From contig UQRE01000025.1 of assembly GCA_900543415.1 (NCBI GenBank), forward strand, positions 1-40,673: a DNA stretch of 40,673 nucleotides. The letters run 5' to 3'. The notes below the pieces were generated by a model. That model did no database searches. It saw nothing but the letters and a program-made list of their open reading frames with translations, and was not told where the DNA came from. Source of the stretch: an uncultured Dorea sp. (lineage in GTDB: Bacteria; Bacillota; Clostridia; Lachnospirales; Lachnospiraceae). Shown piece after piece: positions 17,248-25,043 of the stretch; position 1 is the stretch's first letter; each line of letters opens with the position of its first letter. The position numbers and the translations under genes are program-made.

Positions 17248-18516
17248 TTATTTATCCTGTTCTACTAATTCTGTAATCTTAGTATTCATATCTTCAAATG
17301 CTTCTTCTGCGGTCATCTCACCAAGAGCCATCTTATTGATCGCATTGTACATTGCAGAACTCATCTCTGCGTAGTAAGCCGGAATACCATTCGGGAATGG
17401 AGAAACGATTCTCTCTGCTTCATCCATCATAGCACCTGCATTTTTGATTGTTCCGTCTTCAACGAGTGCTTTCAAAACAGAGTTTCTTGTCGGAATAGCG
17501 CTGTTGGAAGCATTTAATTCTTTCTGCATATCCGCAGATGTATACCACTCAACGAATTTCTTAGCAGCTTCTTTGTTCTCAGAGAATTTTGTTACTCCAA
17601 GTCCTTCCGGAAGAGCCATTGTCACTTCGGATTTTGCCTCTTTACCCGGCATAAGGATTGGTGCGATCTGTCCAACTACACTGCACTCTTCCTCGTTTGT
17701 GCTTCTGGATACGAAAGAAGTCGGTCCTGTTAAGAAGCTTGCGCTTCCGCCTGTCAGACGCTTGTAAGCATCCATTCCTGAAGATGTCTTATCTTCTGGA
17801 GCAACTAACTCTTCTTTTACAAGTGTTTCCATGTATTTCAGAGCTTCCATAACAGACTCTTCGTTTAATGTTCCATCTTCATTCCATACGACGCCATTCA
17901 TCGCATATGCAAGCCACATTAAGCATGTAGAAGTCTTTTCTTCTGCATTTAATGCAATTGCAAATGGATAATCAACTGTTCCTGTAGATTTTAATTTTCT
18001 ACAAGCCTCTAATACATCATCCCATGTCTGTGGTTCTTCTGTAACACCTGCTGCTTTGAACTGCTCTGTGTTATAGTAAGAAAGACGATAGTCGTTTGCA
18101 TAAGGAATCGCTAATACTTTATCTTCCTTTGTAAATGTCTCAAGTGTCGGCATATCAGCATTATCTTCTTCTGACACTTCCAATGGTTCTAACCAGTCTG
18201 CCGCGTAGAATTCTCCTACCCATGACCAGTCAACCTCTACTACGTCAGCGACAGCCTGTCCGCCGGATGCTGCTGTTGCAAGTTTTTCACGGATATCATC
18301 CCATCCCACTTCATTTACAACCACTTCGATTCCTGTCTCATCCGTAAATGATGCTAACTGATCATCTGTCGGAATTGCCCAGTCCGGAGCCATCAATGTA
18401 ATAGAATCTCCCTTGTCCTCTTTTGGCTTTTCACTTTTCTCTTCTTTTCCGCATCCTGCGATCATTGCTGCGCACATTGACACAACAAGCAAAATGCTTA
18501 CGAGTTTCTTTTTCAT
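17248..18516 (-). CDS. Extracellular solute-binding lipoprotein of sugar ABC transporter
   Basis: The 422-residue protein starts with a lipoprotein signal peptide (hydrophobic residues 5-20, lipobox IAGC with C22), then a Lys/Glu-rich linker and a family 1 solute-binding fold (SITLMAPDWAIPTDDQL, later GTVDYPFAIAL and GVTKFSENKEAAKKFVEWY). It would be tethered outside the membrane by the Lgt pathway; lgt is also in this window. It delivers a sugar or oligosaccharide to the two permeases. The ribosome site AAGGAGAGG is strong. The substrate cannot be told. Confidence 0.92.
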   Translation of the reverse strand: MKKKLVSILLVVSMCAAMIAGCGKEEKSEKPKEDKGDSITLMAPDWAIPTDDQLASFTDETGIEVVVNEVGWDDIREKLATAASGGQAVADVVEVDWSWVGEFYAADWLEPLEVSEEDNADMPTLETFTKEDKVLAIPYANDYRLSYYNTEQFKAAGVTEEPQTWDDVLEACRKLKSTGTVDYPFAIALNAEEKTSTCLMWLAYAMNGVVWNEDGTLNEESVMEALKYMETLVKEELVAPEDKTSSGMDAYKRLTGGSASFLTGPTSFVSRSTNEEECSVVGQIAPILMPGKEAKSEVTMALPEGLGVTKFSENKEAAKKFVEWYTSADMQKELNASNSAIPTRNSVLKALVEDGTIKNAGAMMDEAERIVSPFPNGIPAYYAEMSSAMYNAINKMALGEMTAEEAFEDMNTKITELVEQDK

Positions 18517-18591
18517 ACGAAATCCTCTCCTTATCTTATATATTTACAATAGATAATCTTTATGTGTTGTTATATTTATAGAAAATATCTA

Positions 18592-19743
18592 TTAAAGCAT
18601 CTCAATAAATGCTGTGATTCTTGTATTTAACTGACCGATATCTGCCTGTGAATAGTCTGTCTCCACACTGATATACGGAAGTTTCTTCTCTTCGTTGACA
18701 AATTTGCGAATTCCGAATGACTCAACGTTATAAGTATGGCATGCCTGAAGCGTCATTTCCACAACACCGTCCACTTTATACTCATCGATCAGTCTTCCAA
18801 GAAGTTCCAGACGGTTTGGATTCGGTGTCATTACAGAACATCCGATGTCCAGATAACGTCTTGCCAAAGCGCCGTATACATCCGGATCATCCTCATCCAC
18901 CATCTTATCAATCGCCTTAGCTCCTGTACAATTTTCATAAGTAACAACAATTCCGCCATTATCCTCGATGGCGCGGATCACCTTCTCTGTGGCTCCGCCC
19001 AGAGGGCATCCTGTTACAAGAATACGAGGTTTCTTCGGCTGCATCTTTCCTTCTTTATATTCTTTCTCAATCTTTTCTACCAGTGCATTCACCTCTCCTG
19101 CGATCAGGCTTCGATCAAGCTTGAAGGTACTTCCATACAATACTTTAAAAAGATCATATCCCGTAATCGGAGCCGGATCATGCTTCATTACTCCATAAAG
19201 CTTTCGCAGTGCAAGACGTGCTTCGTTATTGACCTTAATCGCCTTTCGAATGTCTTCCTCTGTAATCGTCGTCTCAAAATGTTTCTCCAAATATTCTTTG
19301 AAACGAATCATTTCATTTCTCCAGAGAACAAGCGCATCCTCTCTCTGTGTATTCGGAAGTTCCATAAGGTAAGTTTCTTTAAATTCAGCCATGTACTCGT
19401 ACATTTTTTTCTTTCCGTCACAAGTAGTCTCCCCAACAACTACATCGGAAAAATAAAAGAACGGACATTTATCAGTTCTCGCAAATCCGTAACTGGATTT
19501 GATCAACGGACAGAGGTTCTTCGGCAGTTCCTTTTCTGCTTCTGCGATGGTCTCATCCGAAGTAGAGCAAAGGCTTACACTGGCTGCTCCCATTGCCATA
19601 GCAAGCTCTTGCGGAAAATAAGTACAATAAGAACCTACTACCGGCACCCCTTTATCTTTTAACTCTTTTACCGCAAGAAAGGAATTTTTACGCTGCTCTG
19701 CGAATTCCTCAAAAACCTCCGGCAAATCTTTAATAATTTCCAT
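18592..19743 (-). CDS. 2-hydroxyacyl-CoA dehydratase-like, double-cubane cluster reductase family (YjiM-like)
   Basis: The 383-residue protein belongs to the HgdB/FldC-like superfamily. Cysteines at 40, 59, 78, 93 and 108, plus ENCTGAK and ACHTYN later, resemble cluster ligands of the YjiM/double-cubane-cluster group rather than a two-subunit dehydratase. Family knowledge: these proteins hold an [8Fe-9S] double cubane and need a BadF/YjiL-type ATPase activator for electron injection; none is encoded nearby. The gene has an AGGAGG site and lies 75 bp ahead of the sugar-binding protein gene on the same strand. The substrate is unknown. Confidence 0.8.
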   Translation of the reverse strand: MEIIKDLPEVFEEFAEQRKNSFLAVKELKDKGVPVVGSYCTYFPQELAMAMGAASVSLCSTSDETIAEAEKELPKNLCPLIKSSYGFARTDKCPFFYFSDVVVGETTCDGKKKMYEYMAEFKETYLMELPNTQREDALVLWRNEMIRFKEYLEKHFETTITEEDIRKAIKVNNEARLALRKLYGVMKHDPAPITGYDLFKVLYGSTFKLDRSLIAGEVNALVEKIEKEYKEGKMQPKKPRILVTGCPLGGATEKVIRAIEDNGGIVVTYENCTGAKAIDKMVDEDDPDVYGALARRYLDIGCSVMTPNPNRLELLGRLIDEYKVDGVVEMTLQACHTYNVESFGIRKFVNEEKKLPYISVETDYSQADIGQLNTRITAFIEML

Positions 19744-19893
19744 GTCATTTCCTCCTAATCTTTTCTATATGCTTCTTTCATTTTAACATTACAGCTTTTT
19801 ATCTTGAAATTGGAAATATTAATAAATGGCACTGATTATAGACTTTATCTATAAGTTTTTCCGTTTTAATGACAACATATGTTCCCTGCACAG

Positions 19894-19943
19894 AAAAAAG
19901 CCGGAGAAGAAGGCAGACCTTTCATTCTGCCGTCTTATCCAGC
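19894..19943 (-). terminator. Terminator of the PHP-yerC operon
   Basis: On the minus strand an 18-bp stem with two mismatches (arms 19926-19943 and 19900-19917, loop of 8) is followed by six U residues (A run at 19894-19899). It lies about 80 bp after the yerC-like stop. The rest of 19744-20019 holds only the leader of the dehydratase-like gene; no further gene was seen. Confidence 0.85.
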
Positions 19944-20019
19944 TATTGTTTCCAACTTAAACAAATTCACCCTCCAATGAACTATATGGAGTATATCTTA
20001 CACTTTTTCTTGCCAATAT

Positions 20020-20307
20020 CTATTTATCAAGGCGTTCAAAGACCATATCATAGCCATCGTTGCCGTAATTTAATGAACGGTTCACGCGGCTGATTGTCGC
20101 GGTGGAAGCTCCCGTCTTCTCGGCAATATCCAGATAGGTTCTCTGCTCTCGCAGCATTTTTGCCACTTCAAAACGCTGAGACAAGGACAACAACTCATTG
20201 ATCGTGCATATATCCTCAAAAAATGTATAACACTCTTCTTTATCTTTCAGGCTTAAGATGGCTTCAAAAAGATAATCTACTGCCTCAGTCCTTATTTTCT
20301 TACTCAT
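20020..20307 (-). CDS. YerC/YecD family TrpR-related protein
   Basis: The 95-residue protein matches the YerC/YecD family, small TrpR-like helix-turn-helix proteins: LSLSQRFEVAKMLREQRTYLDIAEKTGASTATISRVNRSL spans the DNA-binding region. The start at 20307 is chosen because AGGAG precedes it by about 9 bp; in-frame codons further upstream have no such site. TrpR homology suggests a transcription factor, but the regulon in Firmicutes is not known to me. It follows the PHP-domain gene by 67 bp on the same strand. Confidence 0.9.
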   Translation of the reverse strand: MSKKIRTEAVDYLFEAILSLKDKEECYTFFEDICTINELLSLSQRFEVAKMLREQRTYLDIAEKTGASTATISRVNRSLNYGNDGYDMVFERLDK

Positions 20308-20374
20308 ACGCATTATCTCCTTTTTGCAACAAAATTCATCACTGTTACATTTTAACACACTAAAACTTTAAAGT

Positions 20375-21100
20375 CTATACGTTTCTGCTGCGTTTTAAAG
20401 AATTTAGTAATTTTTCATAAGAAATGTTGGCAATAAGCTCCTCCGGAAAATCCGTTTCCTTTAAAACTTCTTCCACATAAGTATAATCCGCCAAAGTCAC
20501 ATCCACATGGGAATCTGTTCCAAGCACCACCATCGCGCCCTGCTCCTTACATTCTTTCAGCATAGCCACACTATTGTCTTTTGTATCTTTACGGAAACCT
20601 CCCGGCTTTAAGGAAGAATTATTCACCTCCAACAGTGTACCCGTTTGTTTTGCTGCCTTTACAAGTTCTTTATAATCAACAGGAAATCTCCCATCATCCG
20701 GATGCCCAATAATATCAACCCACGGATTTTCCATCACTTTTTTATATGCGGACATAATACTTTCTTTTCCACGTTCTTCTTGGAAGCAGAGCGGATGAAT
20801 ACTCGCAATGGCAATATCCAGAGACTTCAACACACCTTCCGGAAGATCCACCTCCCCCTCTTCATTCAAAATATTAAGCTCTGTCCCAAAAAGAAGTTTT
20901 ACGCCATACATTTCCCTTGGAACTATCCTCAGATTCTGAAAATAATATAGATTCGTACTTCCCGGCATCGCCGGAGCATGTTCTGTAAGCGCCAGTCCTT
21001 TCAATCCTTTTTCTGCTGCCATCTGCGCCATTTCACGAATCGTATTGTAAGCGTGTCCGCTTACCATTGTATGTGCATGTGTATCAATTTCAATTTTCAT
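20375..21100 (-). CDS. PHP-domain phosphatase (YcdX-like)
   Basis: The 241-residue protein is a PHP-domain hydrolase. It shows DTHAHTMVSGHAY (metal-binding histidines) at the N-terminus, ALTEHAP, ASIHPLC, IIGHPDD and VLGTDSHVD. This is the YcdX-type phosphatase/phosphoesterase arrangement with a trinuclear metal site. ATG at 21100 is preferred over the ATG at 21118 because GAGGG precedes it by about 6 bp. A promoter with TAGAAA (21158-21163) and TATAAT (21135-21140), 17 bp apart, lies upstream. Confidence 0.88.
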   Translation of the reverse strand: MKIEIDTHAHTMVSGHAYNTIREMAQMAAEKGLKGLALTEHAPAMPGSTNLYYFQNLRIVPREMYGVKLLFGTELNILNEEGEVDLPEGVLKSLDIAIASIHPLCFQEERGKESIMSAYKKVMENPWVDIIGHPDDGRFPVDYKELVKAAKQTGTLLEVNNSSLKPGGFRKDTKDNSVAMLKECKEQGAMVVLGTDSHVDVTLADYTYVEEVLKETDFPEELIANISYEKLLNSLKRSRNV

Positions 21101-21206
21101 GAGAATCCCTCTTTCCATCTTATTTACTGGAATTATTATACAGTATACAATTCGCTTTTTCTACCGATTCTATTCATAAACTTTTTTCAAAACAGGAGGT
21201 GCTTTC

Positions 21207-21428
21207 ATGAGCCCAAAAAATGAAAAGAAAAATCAAGACATCATTGATTCCTTTGACTACCTCTCCAATGCAGCTTCCACATGGGACTGCACAGGACTGA
21301 TCCCTGCAAGTCCTTCCGAGCGCGCAGAGTTAGAAGCCTATGAAGACTTATATCATTTTCTACCGCCAAGTGGAAAAGCATCTGATATCCGCCCAGAAGA
21401 ACTTTCTGACAAAAAACGCATATATTAA
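21207..21428 (+). CDS. Small conserved-looking hypothetical protein
   Basis: This 73-residue acidic protein (SPKNEKKNQDIIDSFDYLSN at the start) has no signal peptide, membrane segment or cysteine pair, and I do not recognise a family. The case for a real gene is a perfect AGGAGGTG site 7 bp ahead of the ATG and its position 20 bp before the next gene on the same strand. It is divergent from the PHP-domain gene. Confidence 0.65.
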   Translation: MSPKNEKKNQDIIDSFDYLSNAASTWDCTGLIPASPSERAELEAYEDLYHFLPPSGKASDIRPEELSDKKRIY

Positions 21429-21448
21429 ATAAAAAACGAAGTGATTTT

Positions 21449-21922
21449 ATGGCAACTATTTATGTACCGGTCACTGGAATGATCCAGCAAGTACGTCCTG
21501 TGACAAATGAATGTACTCAGCATCTTATATCAATCCGAAACAGCGATGGGATTACTAATTTTATCGTAGACTCTGACACTTACGTAATCGGAACCTTCCG
21601 ACTGCGCCCCGGTATGACGATCACCGCCTTTTACGATGGCGCTGCTCCGATGCCCCTAATCTACCCACCACAATACCGTGCTGTCTTTATTGGGCGGAAT
21701 AATTCGCGGGAAAATATGTATGCAGGCATTTTCGATGATGATCTATTATCCGAAGACGGAACATTGAAGCTGACACCTGACCAGAACACAGAAATCGTTA
21801 CTTCGAACGGGCAACGCTACACCTGCGGACTGGGCGCTCATGTACTGATCGTGTATTACACAACATCTACAAGAAGCATACCTGCTATTACCACACCAAG
21901 GAAGATTATTGTAATTTTGTAA
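21449..21922 (+). CDS. Hypothetical protein of unknown function
   Basis: The 157-residue protein is rich in predicted beta strands (MATIYVPVTGMIQQVRPV, then MTITAFYDGAAPMPLIYPP and FIGRNN) and has one cysteine in the central region and another near residue 126. There is no signal peptide or membrane segment. The fold could be a small OB- or barrel-like domain, but that is a guess. It follows the 73-residue gene in the same direction. Its TAA stop lies inside the left arm of the long hairpin at 21917-21967, so the hairpin probably ends this transcript or was inserted at the gene's end. Confidence 0.7.
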   Translation: MATIYVPVTGMIQQVRPVTNECTQHLISIRNSDGITNFIVDSDTYVIGTFRLRPGMTITAFYDGAAPMPLIYPPQYRAVFIGRNNSRENMYAGIFDDDLLSEDGTLKLTPDQNTEIVTSNGQRYTCGLGAHVLIVYYTTSTRSIPAITTPRKIIVIL

Positions 21923-22010
21923 TTTGGCACGTAGCTCTTTTGCAAAGAGCTACGTGCCAAATTACAATATGGGGTGTCCCAAATTGAAAAATGACCTGTC
22001 CCACTTGACA
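21917..22010. repeat. 24-bp perfect hairpin plus 22-bp-spaced repeats, possible IS21-like element end
   Basis: The arms 21917-21940 and 21944-21967 are perfectly complementary (24 bp) around a 3-base loop. Reading the minus strand inward from TGTCA at 22010, three related repeats occur: AAGTGGGACA (21997-22006), AATTTGGGACA (21975-21985) and AATTTGGCACG (21953-21963), each exactly 22 bp apart. A fourth copy is inverted at 21921-21931. A TGTCA terminus with spaced internal repeats resembles IS21-family ends. No transposase remains. No T-tract follows the hairpin. Confidence 0.55.
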
Positions 22011-22033
22011 TCTTCTCTATTCACCGATACCAT
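22005..22033 (+). promoter_or_regulatory. Candidate asparaginase promoter using the repeat-end -35
   Basis: TTGACA at 22005-22010, the outermost bases of the repeat array, is followed after 17 bp by TACCAT (22028-22033). The -35 is perfect and the -10 is weak. It lies about 50 bp ahead of the asparaginase start. Confidence 0.4.
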
Positions 22034-22084
22034 ACTCTATGGAATATTTTATGGTAAAGACTTTATTTCGAGAGGTATAGATCT

Positions 22085-23086
22085 ATGAAGAAAATACTTA
22101 TGATAGCAACCGGAGGCACAATCGCTTCTAAAGAAACTGAAAATGGACTGGCACCTGTCATGACCGGGGAAGAACTTGCGGCAAGCGTTCCGGGCATTAA
22201 GGATAAATGCGAAATTACTGTCATGCAGCTGATGAATATTGACAGTACAAATATGCGCCCAAGATTATGGCAATTGATGAGCGACACGATCATTGAACAC
22301 TACAATAATTATGATGGATTTGTCATCCTCCACGGAACGGACACAATGGCATACACTGCCGCTGCCCTATCCTATCTGATTCAGGATTCTCCGAAACCTA
22401 TTGTTTTAACCGGTTCACAAAAACCAATGGGAAATCCTTACACAGATGCCAAGATCAATCTGTACCAAAGTATTTTATATGCACTGGACGACCATTCCTG
22501 TGACGTTACCGTTGTATTTAATGGGAAGGCAATTGTCGGCACTAGAGCAAGAAAGCAACGGACCAGAAGTTTTTCAGCCTTCGAAAGCATGAACTTTCCA
22601 GTTCTCTCTCTGATCCATGACGATAAAATTCTTCGCTATTTCCGCGACAGAGAGCCTTCTATGGATGACTTAAAAACATACCGTGATTTAAATGACCGTG
22701 TATTCGTATTAAAATTGACACCGGAAGTAAAAGCCGATATTTTCCAACTTCTTTCCAGCCACTATGATGCGATTATTTTAGAAACATTCGGAATCGGCGG
22801 AATTCCGGAATATGATGATACTTTTGAAAAAGCAATTTTCGACTGGGTAAATTCCGGGAAAACTCTCGCTGTGACCACACAGGTTCCGGAAGAAGGCTGT
22901 GATATGGAAGTATATAAAGTTGGTAAAAAATACAGTGAACATCCAGGAATTCTACAAGCCGGTGATATGACAACTGAATCTATCGTTGCTAAATTAATGT
23001 GGATTCTCGGACAAACCAGCGACCAAAAGGAAATCAGAAAAATGTTTTATCAGACGATCAATCACGACCGTCTTTTGGAAGATTAA
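22085..23086 (+). CDS. ansA: Type I L-asparaginase
   Basis: The 333-residue protein has the N-terminal ATGGTIASK motif with catalytic T12 and the second-triad motif VILHGTDTMAYTAAAL, then VLTGSQKPMGNPYTDAKINL. There is no signal peptide, consistent with the cytosolic type I enzyme that hydrolyses asparagine to aspartate and ammonia. GAGAGG lies 9 bp before the ATG. It stands alone; the MerR gene converges on it with a 4-bp gap, and no terminator is evident. Confidence 0.95.
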   Translation: MKKILMIATGGTIASKETENGLAPVMTGEELAASVPGIKDKCEITVMQLMNIDSTNMRPRLWQLMSDTIIEHYNNYDGFVILHGTDTMAYTAAALSYLIQDSPKPIVLTGSQKPMGNPYTDAKINLYQSILYALDDHSCDVTVVFNGKAIVGTRARKQRTRSFSAFESMNFPVLSLIHDDKILRYFRDREPSMDDLKTYRDLNDRVFVLKLTPEVKADIFQLLSSHYDAIILETFGIGGIPEYDDTFEKAIFDWVNSGKTLAVTTQVPEEGCDMEVYKVGKKYSEHPGILQAGDMTTESIVAKLMWILGQTSDQKEIRKMFYQTINHDRLLED

Positions 23087-23090
23087 CATC

Positions 23091-23528
23091 TTACTGATGA
23101 CTTGCGTCATACAGCTTTTGAATATTATCCGGAAGTTTATCCGGTAACATAGCATTAACGCCATCTTCGTTTCCATCTGCAATTGCTGTTTCATAGTACC
23201 AACATTTGAATTTTAACAGGGAAAGAGTTTTTTGAAGCGCGTTGATTTCTTCTTCAACTGCCAATTTACGCGCCTCAAATAATTCTTTCCTTTTTTCATA
23301 ACTGGAACTTCCTTCTTTTACCCAGACAAAGAATTGTTGAATATCCTTAATTTCAAGTCCGGAATTTTTTAAGCATTCAATGATGCGAAGTGCTTCAAGC
23401 TCGTTTTCACTGAAATAACGCACATTTCCTTTTCGTTTGAGATTGGGAAAAAATCCCTGTTTGTCATAATATCGCAATGTAGAAATAGGAAGATGAAACA
23501 TCTCTGAGACCTGACCAATTGTATACAT
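23091..23528 (-). CDS. MerR family transcriptional regulator
   Basis: The 145-residue protein has an N-terminal MerR winged helix (YTIGQVSEMFHLPISTLRYYDKQGFFPNLKRKGNVRYFSENEL) and a coiled-coil dimerisation helix around residues 75-115. No cysteine-based metal site is seen, so it probably senses an organic or redox signal. It is divergent from the alpha/beta hydrolase gene, with a MerR-type promoter between them, and is inferred to activate that gene. Confidence 0.9.
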   Translation of the reverse strand: MYTIGQVSEMFHLPISTLRYYDKQGFFPNLKRKGNVRYFSENELEALRIIECLKNSGLEIKDIQQFFVWVKEGSSSYEKRKELFEARKLAVEEEINALQKTLSLLKFKCWYYETAIADGNEDGVNAMLPDKLPDNIQKLYDASHQ

Positions 23529-23556
23529 ATAATAATTTCCTTTCTGACAAAAAAGC

Positions 23557-23587
23557 TTGACCTAAAGTTAGGTTTAGGTTGTATGAT
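23557..23587 (+). promoter_or_regulatory. MerR-type 19-bp-spacer promoter with operator
   Basis: TTGACC (23557-23562) and TATGAT (23582-23587) are separated by 19 bp, the stretched spacing diagnostic of MerR-activated promoters. The inverted repeat ACCTAAA (23560-23566), 6 bp, TTTAGGT (23573-23579) fills the spacer. It drives the alpha/beta hydrolase gene. Confidence 0.88.
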
Positions 23588-23648
23588 TTATTTATTGTAA
23601 TATACACATCAATTTATTACAAGAGATTTTTGTATGGAGGTAATGATT

Positions 23649-24644
23649 ATGATGGACACCGAAACACTTAAATTGACCGAAGAATGGGATAAAACATTTC
23701 CAAAAAGCAATAAAGTCGTGCATAAGAAGATTACGTTTGTTAATCGTTATGGGATCACACTTGCCGCAGACATGTATAAACCTAAAAATGCAGATGAAAA
23801 GTCGCCTGCAATTGCTGTCTGTGGTCCGTTTGGCGCTGTAAATGAACAATGTTCTGGTCTTTATGCACAGACAATGGCTGAACGAGGGTTTCTAACCGTT
23901 GCTTTTGATCCGTCCTACACAGGTGAAAGCGGCGGGCTACCGAGATATATGGCATCACCAGATATCAACACAGAAGATTTTATGGCGGCAGTTGATTTTC
24001 TTTCTGTACAAGATGATGTAGACGCTGACAGAATTGGAATACTCGGTATTTGCGGTTGGGGTGGAATGGCACTTAATGCAGCATCATTAGATACCAGAGT
24101 TAAGGCAACGGTAGCTTCTACCATGTACGATATGACAAGAGTAAACGCAAACGGATATTTTGATGATGAAAATAATGAGGAAGCACGTTTTGCAAAAAAA
24201 CAAGCATTAAATACTCTTAGAACGGAAGAATATAAAAGCGGCAAATACTCAAGAGGCGGCGGATGTATGCCTTTACCTGTTCCTGAAGATGCTCCGTTTT
24301 ACATAAAAGATTATAGTGAATATTATAAGGGGAGATGTTATCATCCTCGAAGCCTTAACTCCAATGATGGCTGGAATAGCGTTGGCTGTCAATCTTTTAT
24401 GAATCAACCGATTTTAAAATACAGCAATGAAATCAGAAGTGCTGTTCTTATCCTTCACGGAGACAAGGCGCACAGTTATTATTTTGGAAAAGATGCATAT
24501 GATGCTATGATAAAAGACAGTAAATATACAGACAATAAGGAATTATTAACAATACCAGATGCTGTTCATACCGATTTGTACGATAACCTTACAGTCATTC
24601 CTTTTGATAAAATCGAGGAATTTTTCAAGAAATATTTACAATAA
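23649..24644 (+). CDS. Alpha/beta hydrolase, dienelactone hydrolase/YcjY-like
   Basis: The protein of about 331 residues has an alpha/beta hydrolase fold: an AVCGPFGAVNEQ oxyanion region, FDPSYTGESGG, a nucleophile elbow ILGICGWGGMAL (Cys in the usual Ser/Cys position), and a C-terminal acid/His pair with PDAVHTDLYD. The start at 23649 is chosen because GGAGG (23636-23640) lies 8 bp before it. YcjY-like members are commonly MerR-controlled with flavodoxin-type neighbours, as here. The substrate is unknown. Confidence 0.85.
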   Translation: MMDTETLKLTEEWDKTFPKSNKVVHKKITFVNRYGITLAADMYKPKNADEKSPAIAVCGPFGAVNEQCSGLYAQTMAERGFLTVAFDPSYTGESGGLPRYMASPDINTEDFMAAVDFLSVQDDVDADRIGILGICGWGGMALNAASLDTRVKATVASTMYDMTRVNANGYFDDENNEEARFAKKQALNTLRTEEYKSGKYSRGGGCMPLPVPEDAPFYIKDYSEYYKGRCYHPRSLNSNDGWNSVGCQSFMNQPILKYSNEIRSAVLILHGDKAHSYYFGKDAYDAMIKDSKYTDNKELLTIPDAVHTDLYDNLTVIPFDKIEEFFKKYLQ

Positions 24645-24666
24645 AGAGAAAGGGAAACAAAAAAGC

Positions 24667-24912
24667 ATGAAGAAAAATCCTTTATATGCTTCCGACTACG
24701 CTTTTAGAGAAATCTATTTGATTGCAACAGCCGCAGAAAATGAAGACAGTGCATTTAACAAGGCATATAACGGTTTACAAGGCTGGGTTGATTGTTTCGA
24801 AAAGGCAACACTTAAAGGCATTGTGATGGGCGGCGGAATTGATGATGCTGGCTCAGCCGCAAAACATAACGATATAATGAAGGTAGCCTACAAGTTAGGA
24901 ACAGAACTATAG
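24667..24912 (+). pseudogene. C-terminal fragment of a flavodoxin-family/NADPH-dependent FMN reductase protein
   Basis: The 81 residues (LYASDYAFREIYLIATAAEN, then GWVDCFEKATLKGIVMGGG) match only the C-terminal half of small flavodoxin-like FMN oxidoreductases of about 180 residues. The N-terminal half with the phosphate-binding SPRKNGNT-type loop is absent. There is an ATG, but only weak purine-rich sequence ahead of it. It follows the hydrolase gene by 22 bp. A deletion between the hydrolase and the reductase gene would explain it. Expression as a small stand-alone protein is possible but unlikely to bind FMN. Confidence 0.7.
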
Positions 24913-24962
24913 CCCAATATTCTTTTACAGAAAAAGTTTCACACATTCCGATAACAGGAAAA

Positions 24963-25010
24963 TACCCTCCGCGTACAAAGAGAAAACATCCTCCTTGTAC
25001 ACAGAGGGTA
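24963..25010. repeat. Imperfect inverted repeat in intergenic region
   Basis: TACCCTC (24963-24969) and GTACAAAG (24973-24980) pair with CTTGTAC (24994-25000) and GAGGGTA (25004-25010) across a 13-base loop. There is no T-tract. It lies between the convergent reductase fragment and threonine aldolase gene and could end either transcript weakly. Confidence 0.4.
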
Positions 25011-25043
25011 AACAACCCCTGTGCTAATTTCTATCACAATATT

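Noticed and set aside
18736..19662. Long plus-strand open frame of 308 residues opposite the dehydratase-like gene
   Set aside because: It is the antisense shadow of a well-supported gene, with Cys/Ile/Ser-rich composition and no domain.
24812..25015. Minus-strand 67-residue frame in the reductase-aldolase gap
   Set aside because: It overlaps the reductase fragment and an inverted repeat, and has no domain.
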